Source of the DNA: Streptomyces sp. WMMB 322
Lineage (GTDB): Bacteria; Actinomycetota; Actinomycetes; Streptomycetales; Streptomycetaceae
Direction: 5' to 3'
Length of the DNA stretch: 64,000 nucleotides
Assembly (NCBI RefSeq): GCF_900090145.1
Contig: NZ_FMHI01000005.1
Coordinates: 124,001 to 188,000, forward strand
Positions 45,164 through 54,432 of this stretch are shown here, in pieces; the stretch's first letter is position 1, and each line of letters opens with the position of its first letter. Made by a program: the position numbers and the translations under genes. The notes beneath the pieces are model-generated. The model saw nothing but the letters and a program-made list of their open reading frames with translations. It was not told the origin of the DNA and did not search any database.

Positions 45164-46447
45164 TTACGCAGGCGCCGGGGGGTCCAGGAGGGCCGCGGCC
45201 GTGAAGAGTTCGACGCCGACCTTGATGGCCGACTCGTCCACGTCGAAGTGGCCCTGGTGGAGGTCCCGCGGGTGGCGGTCCCCCGGGGGGCGGACGCCGA
45301 GGCGGGCCATCGCGCCGGGGACGTGCTCCAGGTACCAGGAGAAGTCCTCGCCGCCCAGGCTCTGTTCGGTGTCCTCGACCGTGGGCGTGCCGCGCCGCGC
45401 CGTCATCGCGGTGCGCAACAGCTCAGTCGTGCCTGCCTCGTTGACGACGGGCGGCACTCCGCGCACGTACGTGATCTCCGACTTGGCGCGGTGCAGTGTG
45501 GCCGTCTCGTCGATGGCGGCGTGCACGAGGTCGGGCGCGTCCCGCCAGGCGACGATGTCCAGGCAGCGCAGTGTGCCGGAGAGCTCCGCCCGCTGCGGGA
45601 CGACGTTGCAGGCGTGGCCGGATTCGATCCGCCCCCATGTGAGGGCCATCCCGGCGCGGGCGTCGACGCGGCGGGAGAGCAGCGCGGGCACCTCGGTGAC
45701 GAGCTTCGCGGCCGCCGTGACCAGGTCCGTGGTCAGGTGCGGGCGCGCGGTGTGGCCGCCGGGGCCGCTGAGGCTCACTTCGACGCGGTCGCAGGCGGAG
45801 GTGATGGGCCCTGGGCGCAGCCCGATGCGGCCGGCGTCGACGCGCGGGTCGCAGTGGACGGCGAGGATGCGGCCGACGCCTTCGAGCGCCCCGCCGTCGA
45901 TGGCGTCGGTGGCGCCGCCCGGCAGAACTTCCTCGGCGGGCTGGAACAGGAGCCGCACGGAACGCGTCAGGTGGCCGGCGCGGGCGAGGTCCGCGAGGAC
46001 GCATCCCGCTCCGAGCACGACCGTGGTGTGCACGTCGTGGCCGCAGGCGTGCGCACGGTCGGGGACGGTCGACCGGTAGGGGACCGACTTGGTGTCGGGG
46101 ATGGGCAGCGCGTCGATGTCGGCGCGCAGTGCCAGCATGGGGCGGACGCCGTCCCAGCGCTCGGCGAGCCCGGGGTGGATGTCGCAGACGAGGCCGGTGC
46201 CCATCGGCAGGATGCGGGGCCGCAGCCCGGCTTGTTCGAGGCGGGCCTTGATCGCGGCGGTGGTGCGGAATTCCTGGTTGCCCAGTTCCGGGTGCATGTG
46301 CAGGTCGCGCCGGAACGCGACCAGTTCGTCGCGAAGCTCGTCGGAAAGTCTGCCGGGCAGTTCGGGCACCACGCCCAGCAAGGCTGCTTCGACTGCTGCT
46401 TCGCCGGTTGGGTCCACCTCCGGCTCAGGGGACAGGACTCTGTTCAT
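45164..46447 (-). CDS. M20 family metallopeptidase/amidohydrolase
   Basis: 427-aa amidohydrolase of the M20D type (IAA-amino acid hydrolase/HipO-like). Metal ligands and catalytic residues are in FRRDLHMHPELGNQEF (near residue 45), LRADIDALPI (near 105), HACGHDVHTTVVLGAG (near 130) and LLFQPAEEVLPGGA (near 160, catalytic Glu pair). The dimerisation domain follows and GGEDFSWYLEHVPGAM is near the end. It probably cleaves N-acyl or aminobenzoyl amino acids; the substrate is not assignable. Start ATG 46447 (MNRVLS). Repeat copy C begins right after its stop. Confidence 0.9.
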   Translation of the reverse strand: MNRVLSPEPEVDPTGEAAVEAALLGVVPELPGRLSDELRDELVAFRRDLHMHPELGNQEFRTTAAIKARLEQAGLRPRILPMGTGLVCDIHPGLAERWDGVRPMLALRADIDALPIPDTKSVPYRSTVPDRAHACGHDVHTTVVLGAGCVLADLARAGHLTRSVRLLFQPAEEVLPGGATDAIDGGALEGVGRILAVHCDPRVDAGRIGLRPGPITSACDRVEVSLSGPGGHTARPHLTTDLVTAAAKLVTEVPALLSRRVDARAGMALTWGRIESGHACNVVPQRAELSGTLRCLDIVAWRDAPDLVHAAIDETATLHRAKSEITYVRGVPPVVNEAGTTELLRTAMTARRGTPTVEDTEQSLGGEDFSWYLEHVPGAMARLGVRPPGDRHPRDLHQGHFDVDESAIKVGVELFTAAALLDPPAPA

Positions 46448-46563
46448 ATCCGCAGGGTAGGCGTTTTCAGGCCACCACATGCTTCCGATGTCGGAAAGTT
46501 CAGCCCCTCAGGGGACAAAAATTTTTCGGGATGGCGATTATGTCCCGATGGTGATGGGTATAC

Positions 46564-47898
46564 CTACGCGCTCGCCTGGCCCGCCTCTCTGGAGATCGAC
46601 GTGGGCGAGGGCTGCTGCGGCGCCGGTGCCGCCTCGGCCGGTGCGGGCCCGGCCATCGTACGGCCCGCCCCCTCCCCCTGAATTCCGGTGTCCCCGAGTC
46701 TGCGCACCCGGCGCGCACTGTCCGTGACGCCGGAGAGGAAGCCTTCGGCGCGGGGGGATGCGCCCGCCGTGAACCACGTGCGGTCCACCTCGCAGACCGC
46801 CACCGAGACGGGCGTGCCGGCCAGAGCCAGCGGCAGGGTGTGCACGACGGTGGAGGGGAAGCTCACAACGGTCCGGCCGATGGGGCCGCGGCGGGCGACG
46901 AGCTCCAGCGGCAGATCGGGCCGGACGATCTCGAGGCCCGTGGCCGACTGCACCCGGTGGAGCTTCTCGCTGCTCTCGCGGCGGTGGGCGAAATAGCGAG
47001 TGGCCCCGTGTTCCCGGGCCAGCGCCGTGACTCCTTCGAGGTAGCGCTCCAGGTCCACCACTCCGGTCTCCACCAGTGAGGTGCCGACGAGGTCGGTGCC
47101 GCGGGTCAGCCGTGGCGGGCCGAAGCGTGAGCGGGTCCAGGCGAAGTCGTTGGCGGCGACGGTGACGCCGAGCTCCCGGAGCCGGGCGTCGGAGGCGTCC
47201 ACCGGCATCGAGCTGAAGATCTCGACCCGGCGGACGGAGCCGCGGTCACGGCCTTCGGGTTCCCCTGCCCGGGGCGGGGCCTGCGGCGCTGCGGCCCCGG
47301 GGGTGAGCCGCGAGCGGGCCCGTCGCGCGAAGGGCGCGAAGAGGACCGCCTGCGCGGCCGCCTGCGGCCCGGCCGGTGCGGAACCCTTGCGGTGCCATCG
47401 CACCAGGCGTTCCCCGTCGGCGAGTTGGGAGACGAACTCCATGGTGGCGGTGCCGTCGTCGACCACGACGACGTCGCGCGCGGAGGTGAGCGTGAGCAGG
47501 AGCTGCACGTAGCGCGAGAAGGGGTCGCCGATGACGACCCGTCGCGCACGCCGCAGTTCACGCGCCAGCGAACCGATGGTCTTGACCGGCGCGACGGGCC
47601 CGCCGCGCGCCTCCTCCCAGCGCACGGCGACGCCCTCGTCCCGTGCGAGCTCCGCGACGCGGCGCAACTGGCCGCGCGTCATGGGGTCGTGGGGTGAGAG
47701 GACGACCACTGTGACGTCGGGCACCCGCACGCCGGCCTCCGCCGGTCCGGCCTCGACGGGACCGGGCGCGGCGGAGATCACCGCCGCGGAGTGCGCCCAC
47801 TCCAGGACGTTGAGGAGCTGTACGGGGCTCTCGACGAAGGCGAGGGTGCCGCCCGCGCTTCGTCTGCCCCGTGTCGCGTCCCGTCCGCTTCGGCTCAC
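46564..47898 (-). CDS. Polysialyltransferase-like glycosyltransferase
   Basis: 444 aa. The N-terminus GTLAFVESPVQLLNVLEWAH is characteristic of polysialyltransferase-type proteins. Later segments VVVIGDPFSRYVQLLL, VVVVDDGTATMEFVSQ and VDLERYLEGVTALAREHGATRYFAHRRESSEK fit a GT-B-like fold (CMP-nonulosonate donor site expected near the HRRES region). It lies 12 bp after neuB in the same direction. Probable role: transferring or polymerising Kdn/sialic-like residues on the cell-wall polymer. The acidic Ala/Pro tail is disordered. The family is certain only at moderate level. Confidence 0.72.
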   Translation of the reverse strand: MSRSGRDATRGRRSAGGTLAFVESPVQLLNVLEWAHSAAVISAAPGPVEAGPAEAGVRVPDVTVVVLSPHDPMTRGQLRRVAELARDEGVAVRWEEARGGPVAPVKTIGSLARELRRARRVVIGDPFSRYVQLLLTLTSARDVVVVDDGTATMEFVSQLADGERLVRWHRKGSAPAGPQAAAQAVLFAPFARRARSRLTPGAAAPQAPPRAGEPEGRDRGSVRRVEIFSSMPVDASDARLRELGVTVAANDFAWTRSRFGPPRLTRGTDLVGTSLVETGVVDLERYLEGVTALAREHGATRYFAHRRESSEKLHRVQSATGLEIVRPDLPLELVARRGPIGRTVVSFPSTVVHTLPLALAGTPVSVAVCEVDRTWFTAGASPRAEGFLSGVTDSARRVRRLGDTGIQGEGAGRTMAGPAPAEAAPAPQQPSPTSISREAGQASA

Positions 47899-47910
47899 TG
47901 GGCGGCTCCG

Positions 47911-48867
47911 TCAGACGGCGGCCGGCTCGCGGTCGGCCCCGTCGGCTCCTGTGCCTGCAGCGGCCGACTCCGCCTCCGCGACGACGCCCTTGACGCGACG
48001 GAGCTTCTCCATCGGCTTCAGCTCGCTGTCGTAGACCTTCTTCACGCCGTCGCCCAGCGAGTCCTCGATGGTGCGGATGTCGCGCACGAGCCGCTGGAGG
48101 CCGCCCGGCTCGACGGACGCGGCCTGGTCGGAGCCCCACATGGCACGGTCGAGGGTGATGTGCCGCTCCACGAAGCAGGCACCGAGGGCGACCGCGGCGA
48201 GGCTGGTCTGCAGACCGGTCTCGTGGCCGCTGTAGCCGATGGGCACGTTCGGGAACTCGCGCTCCAGGGTGTGGATCATCCGCAGGTTCAGCTCGGCCGC
48301 CTGTGCGGGGTACGTCGAAGTGGCGTGGCAGAGGACGATGTTGGCGCTGCCGAGCACCTCCACCGCGTGCCGGATCTGCTTCGGCGTGGACATTCCCGTG
48401 GAGAGGATCACGGTGCGGCCGGTGGCGCGCATCGCGCGCAGCAGCTCGTCGTCCGTGAGCGACGCGGAGGCCACCTTGTAGCAGGGCACGCCGAACTTCT
48501 CGAGGAAGGCGACGGATTCGACGTCCCACGGCGAGGCGAACCAGTCGATGCCGCGCTTCTTGCAGTGCTCGTCGATGGCGCGGTAGCCGTCCTCGTCGAA
48601 TTCGACGCGGTGCCGGTAGTCGATGTAGGTCATGCGGCCCCAGGGGGTGTCGCGTTCGACGTCCCACTGGTCGCGCGGGGTGCACACCTCGGGGGTTCGC
48701 TTCTGGAACTTCACGGCGTCGCAGCCGGCCTCGGCGGCCGCGTCGATGAGCGCGAAGGCGTTCTCGAGTTCGCCGTTGTGGTTGATGCCGATCTCGCCGG
48801 TGATGTACACGGGCTGTCCGGGGCCGACGGTCTTCTCACCGAGGCTGCGCAGACGGTTGGTGCTCAT
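47911..48867 (-). CDS. neuB: N-acetylneuraminate/Kdn(-9-P) synthase, NeuB family
   Basis: 318-aa NeuB TIM barrel that condenses PEP with ManNAc, mannose or their 6-phosphates. Visible: ITGEIGINHNGELENAFALI (residues 22-41), AVKFQKRTPEVCT, FASPWDVESVAFLEKFG, ILSTGMST, CHATSTYPAQ, IGYSGHETG and FVERHITLDRAMWGSDQ. The C-terminal SAF (antifreeze-like) domain that most NeuB proteins need for the dimer active site is missing; instead there is an Ala/Gly/Asp tail. Pairing with a fused phosphatase suggests a 9-phosphate route (Kdn-9-P). Good RBS (GGAGAA). Confidence 0.9.
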   Translation of the reverse strand: MSTNRLRSLGEKTVGPGQPVYITGEIGINHNGELENAFALIDAAAEAGCDAVKFQKRTPEVCTPRDQWDVERDTPWGRMTYIDYRHRVEFDEDGYRAIDEHCKKRGIDWFASPWDVESVAFLEKFGVPCYKVASASLTDDELLRAMRATGRTVILSTGMSTPKQIRHAVEVLGSANIVLCHATSTYPAQAAELNLRMIHTLEREFPNVPIGYSGHETGLQTSLAAVALGACFVERHITLDRAMWGSDQAASVEPGGLQRLVRDIRTIEDSLGDGVKKVYDSELKPMEKLRRVKGVVAEAESAAAGTGADGADREPAAV

Positions 48868-48904
48868 GAGGACGGTTCTCCATCTCTCTTCTTGCTGAGG
48901 TGAG

Positions 48905-50212
48905 TTACAGGGACGGCCCGAGGAGCCAGGAGGCGATCTCGCGGATCGCGCCCTCGCCCCCGGGCGTCGAGGTGATCGCGCGTGCCGCCTCGCGTACGAC
49001 CTCGTGCGCTCCCGCGACTGCCACGGGCCAGCCCACGAGGTTGAAGCAGGGAAGGTCGTTGACGTCGTTGCCGACGTAGAGCACGCGCTCGGGGCCGATG
49101 CCCCTCTCCTCGCACCACTGCTTGAGCGCGAGGTCCTTGCGGTCGATGCCGTGCAGTACGGGGATCCGCAGCTTGCGGGCCCGTGCGGCGACGACCGGGT
49201 TCTCCTCCGTGGACAGGATCAGCAGGTCGAGCCCGTCGCGGCGGAGCGCGGCGATGCCGAGTCCGTCGCCGCGGTGCACGGCGACCAGTTCCCGTCCCTC
49301 GGAGTCGATCAGCACCCTGTCGTCGGTCTGGGTGCCGTCGAAATCCAGTACGACCGCGTCCACGTCCTCGCGGCCCGGCAGCACGCGGGGTCGCGCGGCG
49401 TCGAGCAGCGGCGCGAGCGCGCGGGCGCGGGCGAGGTCGTGCGGGTCGTCGATCTCCAGGACGCGGGCGGGGTCCGTACGGACCGGTTCGGTGCGTCCGA
49501 AGAAGCGGTGTCCGCTCTTGCGGAAGCCGGCGGCGTCCATGGCGTACGCGGCGCCGGTCTCCAGCAGGTCCTGCGGCCGGTCCTGGCGGCGCGGCCGGAA
49601 CGCCTTGTCGTGGTTGACGCCGAAGCCGCCGGTGTCCGAGGTGCCGCCGGCGGCCGCGGAATCCCCGTGGGCGGCGGCGTCCACGGCAGCGGCGCCGTCC
49701 GTGGCAGCGGGGCCGTCCGGGCCGTCACGCCAGATGAAGCCGTGGAACGGAGCGACGGTCAGGGCGCTGTCCGCGCCGCCCTCGACGACCGCCGCGGCCA
49801 CCGCGTCGATGTCGTCGCGGGTGATGAACGGGCTGGTGCACTGCACGAGCAGCACCGCGTCGACGGGGACGCCCGAGCGTGATTCGCAGACGTCGACGGC
49901 GTGCAGGACGGCGGCCTCGCTGGTCGCGGTGTCCCCCGCTATCTCGCCCGGGCGCTCCACAACCTGCGCGCCGGCCGCGCGTGCGGCGGCCGCGATCTCG
50001 GCGTCGTCGGTCGAGACGGCCACGTCCGTCACCAGGCCGGCGGCGAGGCAGGCCCGTACGGCCCGGGCGACGAGGGGTTCGCCGCCCACGGTGGCGAGGT
50101 TCTTGGCCGGCACGCCCTTCGACCCGCCGCGGGCGGGGATCACCGCGAGGACGCGTCGGGAGCGCGCCGTCGCGGCGTTCGTTCCGGGCCCTGTTGGGGA
50201 CAACTCGCTCAT
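48905..50212 (-). CDS. neuA: Bifunctional CMP-nonulosonate synthetase and KdsC-like phosphatase
   Basis: 435 aa in two parts. Residues about 20-270: acylneuraminate cytidylyltransferase with VIPARGGSKGVPAKNLATVGG, VSTDDAEI, LVQCTSPFI and DDPHDLARA. Residues about 285-435: HAD phosphatase with VVLDFDGTQTDDRVLI (nucleophile), LILSTEEN, and GNDVNDLPCFNLVGWPVAVAGAH. An Ala/Gly-rich insertion lies around 165-195. The fusion would dephosphorylate the 9-phosphate and activate the sugar to CMP-Kdn (or CMP-sialic acid), as in some Bacteroides and animal enzymes. Overlap of function with neuB 37 bp downstream is clear. Confidence 0.92.
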   Translation of the reverse strand: MSELSPTGPGTNAATARSRRVLAVIPARGGSKGVPAKNLATVGGEPLVARAVRACLAAGLVTDVAVSTDDAEIAAAARAAGAQVVERPGEIAGDTATSEAAVLHAVDVCESRSGVPVDAVLLVQCTSPFITRDDIDAVAAAVVEGGADSALTVAPFHGFIWRDGPDGPAATDGAAAVDAAAHGDSAAAGGTSDTGGFGVNHDKAFRPRRQDRPQDLLETGAAYAMDAAGFRKSGHRFFGRTEPVRTDPARVLEIDDPHDLARARALAPLLDAARPRVLPGREDVDAVVLDFDGTQTDDRVLIDSEGRELVAVHRGDGLGIAALRRDGLDLLILSTEENPVVAARARKLRIPVLHGIDRKDLALKQWCEERGIGPERVLYVGNDVNDLPCFNLVGWPVAVAGAHEVVREAARAITSTPGGEGAIREIASWLLGPSL

Positions 50213-50291
50213 GTCAGCACTCCTCGGCGGTGGATGGGGGGGTGGGGCGCGGGCGGGCGCGGCGCGGACGGGAGCGCGCCGCCACGGCCCG

Positions 50292-51725
50292 TCACAGCTC
50301 CCCCATGCGGCGGATCACGGGCGCCACGCGCTGCACGCCGTGCCGGTACGCCCCGCGTGCCACGTCCCGCACAGCGCCCCGTACGGCAGCGCGCACCCCG
50401 GTCGAGGCCTCGGCTGCGGCGGCCTTCGCCGCACCTGGCAGCACCGACCCGTCGGCGCCGAAGCCGTAGCGGGCGAGGACGCCCGGCAGGTATCCGGGTG
50501 CGGTCACGGGCGTGTAGTACGGGGTGACGGCGGGCAGCCGGTCGCGGCCCGCGAGCCGCGCCACCCGCTCCCGCGCGGCGTCGAATGCGCGCTCGTACGC
50601 GCCTCCCGCCAGCACGCCCTGCCGCGCCGTCCATCGGGAGTCGGCCTCCGGCAGGTGCCCGGCGTCGAGTTCGTCCCACGAGGCGAGGCAGCCGGAGCCG
50701 AGGAAGTGGTGGTTGCCGAGCGCTTCCCGCACGCCGAGGTCTGTGAGGACGGCGGTGGGGATCCCCCGGTGCAGCGATTCCAGCGCGGCGGTCGAGCTGA
50801 CGGTCACCAGCAGGTCCGTGCGGTCCAGGACCTCGCTCATGTGCCCGTAGACGAGGCGGCAGTTGGACGGCAGGCCGCCGCTCAGCCGCTCGGCGAGCCG
50901 CTGGTAGGGCAGCTCCTCGATGTGCGTGGTGTGTTCGCCCGGGCGGCTGCGGAGCTTGACGAGCACCTCGCGCCCGGGATGGCTGCGGGCGTGCGCGGCG
51001 GCGCGGCGCAGCAAGTAGGCACGGTCGTCGCGTCCGGCGGGCACGGACGGCTGCGCGGCGAAGACGACGGTGAACGGCCGCCCGGAGTCCGGGCCTTGGT
51101 AGGGCGCACCGCCGAGGAACGGCAGTGCGCCCTCGGTGACGGCGGACGCGTCGGCGCCGGCGCCCTCGTAGACGTCGCGGAAACGCCCGGCGTCATGGCG
51201 GGAGTTGGCGAGGACGACGTCGGCGCCGTGCCGCAGCAGCAGCCCGTCGGCCAGCTTCTCGTAGACGACGCCGACATATCCCGTCACGGTCACCGGGCGC
51301 CGCACCTCTGCGGGGGTCTCGCCGCTCGCAGCCGCGCCGCCGCCGGAAGCGGCTTCGGCGCGCTCCGCGGACGCGCGCCGCGCCGCGTGCGCCATGCCGT
51401 GCAGCATCGCCTGCACCGCCCCGCCGACGCAGGCGAGGACGACGACGTCGTACGTGCCGCGGTCGGCGGCCTCCCCCACGAAGGCCGCGCCGGTCGTCTC
51501 CCGCAGCGAGTCCACCTCGACGCCGACCTCGGCGAGCTGCCGCGGCGTCGGGGTGGCACGCCCGCGCAGCAGCAGCCCGTCGACGCGGGCGCCGGGCGCG
51601 ATGCGGCGGGCGGTGAGGGCTCCCCATTTCCAGCGGGTGTCGGAATCCGCGAGCACCGCCGTACGGAGCGGGGCGGCGGAATCCGCGGAATGGTCGGCAG
51701 CCGCGGGAGGAATGTTTGCTGGCAC
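50292..51725 (-). CDS. DUF6716-type putative glycosyltransferase
   Basis: About 477 aa. Resembles the uncharacterised actinobacterial glycosyltransferase-like family annotated as DUF6716: TAVLADSDTRWKWGALTARRI near the start, VVVLACVGGAVQAMLHGMAHA, GYVGVVYEKLADGLLLRHGADVVLANSRHDA, FAAQPSVPAGRDDRAYLLRRAAAHARSHP and LLVTVSSTAALESLHRGIPTAVL, which suggests a GT-B fold. (Segments longer than these are not quoted.) The start is uncertain: GTG 51725 is used, with TTG 51764 possible. Located inside the nonulosonate polymer cluster, divergent from the GT2 gene. Confidence 0.75.
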   Translation of the reverse strand: MPANIPPAAADHSADSAAPLRTAVLADSDTRWKWGALTARRIAPGARVDGLLLRGRATPTPRQLAEVGVEVDSLRETTGAAFVGEAADRGTYDVVVLACVGGAVQAMLHGMAHAARRASAERAEAASGGGAAASGETPAEVRRPVTVTGYVGVVYEKLADGLLLRHGADVVLANSRHDAGRFRDVYEGAGADASAVTEGALPFLGGAPYQGPDSGRPFTVVFAAQPSVPAGRDDRAYLLRRAAAHARSHPGREVLVKLRSRPGEHTTHIEELPYQRLAERLSGGLPSNCRLVYGHMSEVLDRTDLLVTVSSTAALESLHRGIPTAVLTDLGVREALGNHHFLGSGCLASWDELDAGHLPEADSRWTARQGVLAGGAYERAFDAARERVARLAGRDRLPAVTPYYTPVTAPGYLPGVLARYGFGADGSVLPGAAKAAAAEASTGVRAAVRGAVRDVARGAYRHGVQRVAPVIRRMGEL

Positions 51726-51911
51726 GTCTTCGACGCTAGAAAGCAATTCCGGAGCCCGGCCCAACGGAAATACAACAGCTGGTTAACAGCGCACCGCCGA
51801 CCGGCCAACTGACCCGCGGGGAAACGGATTCACCGTCCCGCCATGCGCCGTTCACCGGCGCTTGCCGGGTACGCCACAAACAGGGCCGCGGGCGGCTCTA
51901 TGGTCGGCCGG

Positions 51912-52898
51912 GTGGTCAATCTCTCCGTCATCGTGCCGTTCTACAACGTGCAGTCCTACGCCCCGGAAGCAATCAGAAGCCTACGCGCGAATGCGCGCGA
52001 GGACATCGAATTCATTCTCGTCGACGACTGTTCGACGGATGACACCCCGGAGATTCTCGCGGAAGCCGAGCGGGAACTGAGCGGGGCCGTTCTCGTGCGG
52101 CACGAACGCAACGGCGGTCTCGCGACCGCCCGCAACACGGGCCTGGACGCCTCCCGCGGCAGATATCTCACCTTCCTCGACGGCGACGACTGGCTCGCGC
52201 CGGGCCACTACCCCCGGCTGCTGGCCGCCATCGAGGACCTGGGCTGCGACTTCGTGCGCACCGACCACGTCAGCTGCACGGCACGTGCCCGTACGATCGC
52301 TCGCGTCCCGCACGGCCGCCGCGGCGTGGTCATGGACCCGCGGGAGGCGATCCTGCCGGCCGGGCGCACCACGTCCGTCGACTACGCCTACGCCTGGGCC
52401 GGCATCTACCACCGGCGGCTGCTGGACGACGGGCTGCTGCACTTCACGCACGGGCTGCGCACCGCCGAGGACCGCCCGTGGATCTGGCGGCTGCACCGCG
52501 AGGCGAAGTCGTTCGCCGCGCTCGGGATGACGGGCGTCTACTACAGGCGCGGCGTCGCCTCGTCCCTCACGCAGATCGGCGACGTGCGCCAACTGGACTT
52601 CATCCGCGCCTTCGACCAGGTCGTCGAGGAGACGGCACGCGACCGCGACGCGGACAAGCTGCTGCCGAAGGCCGTGCGCACCTACTGCGCGATCATCTCC
52701 CACCATCTGACCAGCGGACGGTTCCAGCCGCGGGTGGAGCGCGAACTGCGTGCCCGCAGCGCCGCCGCACTCCGGCGGCTCCCCGCCGGCCCGCTTGCCG
52801 ACGCACTGAACTCCATGGACGTCGAGCGGGCCTCCCGGCTGCGCAGGCTGCGCCGCCGTCCCGCCCTCTTCCGCCAGGCGCCGGGAGAGGCGGCGTGA
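51912..52898 (+). CDS. Family 2 glycosyltransferase
   Basis: 328-aa GT-A enzyme: LSVIVPFYNVQSYAPEAIRS at the N-terminus, FILVDDCSTDDTPEIL, GGLATARNTGLDASRG, LTFLDGDDWLAPGHY (DxD-type) and RTAEDRPWIWRLH (ED base). No membrane helix. GTG 51912 (VVNLSV) is chosen because GT2 proteins begin right at this motif; longer readings from 51843 or 51900 are possible. The stop overlaps the polysialyltransferase-type gene (GTGA), so the two are translationally coupled. Confidence 0.88.
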   Translation: MVNLSVIVPFYNVQSYAPEAIRSLRANAREDIEFILVDDCSTDDTPEILAEAERELSGAVLVRHERNGGLATARNTGLDASRGRYLTFLDGDDWLAPGHYPRLLAAIEDLGCDFVRTDHVSCTARARTIARVPHGRRGVVMDPREAILPAGRTTSVDYAYAWAGIYHRRLLDDGLLHFTHGLRTAEDRPWIWRLHREAKSFAALGMTGVYYRRGVASSLTQIGDVRQLDFIRAFDQVVEETARDRDADKLLPKAVRTYCAIISHHLTSGRFQPRVERELRARSAAALRRLPAGPLADALNSMDVERASRLRRLRRRPALFRQAPGEAA

Positions 52899-54331
52899 GC
52901 GACACAGACCTCTCAGGACGGACCGACCGCATGCGTACGCAGATCTTCTTCGCCTCGACCCTCTACGGCGCCGCGACGCTGGCCGCCGCCATCGACGCCG
53001 GGAAGTTCACCTCCGGCGCGCCGGACGGGACGCCTCGAACCGGCCGCCGGCTGCTGCTGGTCAGCAACAACGCCGCCAACCCGGAGACCACTCCCGCGCT
53101 GGACACCATGCCGGGGTTCGAGCGCTTGCGGACCCGCTTCGACCGCGTGCTGTCGTGGAACGATGCCATCGCCCCGTTCCATCCGGGGGGATGGTCGCCG
53201 CGCGCGGACGACGTGCCCGTGCTGGAGCGGTATCTGCGCCTGCTGTGGGGGCTGGGCGACGACGAGGTGGAGCTGGTCGTGGAGTCCATCCAGGTCGAAC
53301 CGGCCCTCGCCGTCGCCCGGTTGTTCCCCGACGCTCCCCTGGAGGTGTACGCGGACGGCCTGATGAGCTACGGGCCCACCCGCAACAAGCTCGATCCGCT
53401 GGTCGGCTCGCGTGTGGGGCGTCTGCTCCACCTCGACCTGCTGCCGGGCCTGGAGCCACTGCTGCTCACGGAGTTCGGCGTGCGGAGCGAGGTCGTGCCC
53501 ACCGGCGCCTTCACCTCCGTACTGGCGGAGCTGGCGCAGGACGTTCCGCCGAGCGTGACGTCCCTGCCCAAGGGCGGCGCACTGCTGCTGGGGCAGTACA
53601 TGTCGGCGCTGGAGATCCTCACCCACGAGGAGGAGGAGCAGCTTCATGTGCGGATGCTGCGCGGCGCCGCCCGGCTCGGCCACAGCAGCGTGGTGTTCAA
53701 GCCGCACCCCGTCGCCCCGGCACGCTTCTCACGCGCGCTTGAGAAGGAGGCGGGTGAACTCGGCGTCGAACTGCGGGTGCTGAACACTCCGGTGCTCGCG
53801 GAAGTGCTCTACGAGCAGATGCGGCCGGAGCTCGTCGTGGGCTGCTTCTCGACGGCCCTGCTGACGGCCGCCTCCTTCTACGGGCTGCGCGTCGCCCGTA
53901 CGGGAACGGGCCTGCTGCTGGAGCGGCTGACGCCGTACCAGAACAGCAACAGGGTGCCCGTCACCCTCGTCGACGCGCTGCTGCCGGACGTCGACGGTGA
54001 GACGTCGGGCGAAGGGGCGGATCCGGACGCCGGGCCGGGTGCGTGGCGCATCCCGGAAGCGGCGGAGACACAGCGCCGGCTGACGGGCCTGCTGCGGGCG
54101 GTGGGCTTCTGCATGCAGCCGGAGATCCTGCCGGAGATGCGCGGCGAGGCCGAGCGGTATCTCTCCGCGAACCTCGACTCCCGTACTCTGCGCTACTTCA
54201 AGCGGCGCCGCCTCACGGCCCTCGTTCTTCCGGGCGGCTGGACGCGGCAGTTCGCGTTCCTGCGGCGCAGGCCGACGGTGCGCCGGGCGGCCCGGCGGGT
54301 GCGGGCGCTCAAGCGCGCGGCGCTCGGCTGA
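52895..54331 (+). CDS. Alpha-2,8-polysialyltransferase family protein
   Basis: 478 aa. Starts QIFFASTLYGAATLAAAIDAG soon after the GTG, the usual opening of this family; RLLLVSNNAANPETTPALD, EVYADGLMSYGPTRNKLD, VFKPHPVAP (near residue 275, HP motif) and VVGCFSTALLTAASFYGLRVA follow. The HP and S/T motifs are those of bacterial polysialyltransferases. ATG 52931 is an alternative start. With the 46564 protein there are two polymerase-like transferases in the cluster. It probably builds the Kdn-containing wall polymer. A strong terminator follows. Confidence 0.85.
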   Translation: MSDTDLSGRTDRMRTQIFFASTLYGAATLAAAIDAGKFTSGAPDGTPRTGRRLLLVSNNAANPETTPALDTMPGFERLRTRFDRVLSWNDAIAPFHPGGWSPRADDVPVLERYLRLLWGLGDDEVELVVESIQVEPALAVARLFPDAPLEVYADGLMSYGPTRNKLDPLVGSRVGRLLHLDLLPGLEPLLLTEFGVRSEVVPTGAFTSVLAELAQDVPPSVTSLPKGGALLLGQYMSALEILTHEEEEQLHVRMLRGAARLGHSSVVFKPHPVAPARFSRALEKEAGELGVELRVLNTPVLAEVLYEQMRPELVVGCFSTALLTAASFYGLRVARTGTGLLLERLTPYQNSNRVPVTLVDALLPDVDGETSGEGADPDAGPGAWRIPEAAETQRRLTGLLRAVGFCMQPEILPEMRGEAERYLSANLDSRTLRYFKRRRLTALVLPGGWTRQFAFLRRRPTVRRAARRVRALKRAALG

Positions 54332-54370
54332 CGCCGGCCGGCGACCGGCGAAGGACGGCTGACGGCTGAC

Positions 54371-54412
54371 GGGCCGGTGGGTCCGCGTACGTGCACGCGG
54401 ACCCACCGGCCC
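54371..54412. terminator. 18-bp perfect bidirectional terminator
   Basis: 54371-54388 and 54395-54412 pair perfectly over 18 bp around ACGTGC, between the convergent polysialyltransferase and gntP genes. Confidence 0.88.
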
Positions 54413-54432
54413 TTCCGCTGCCGCGAACGGGG

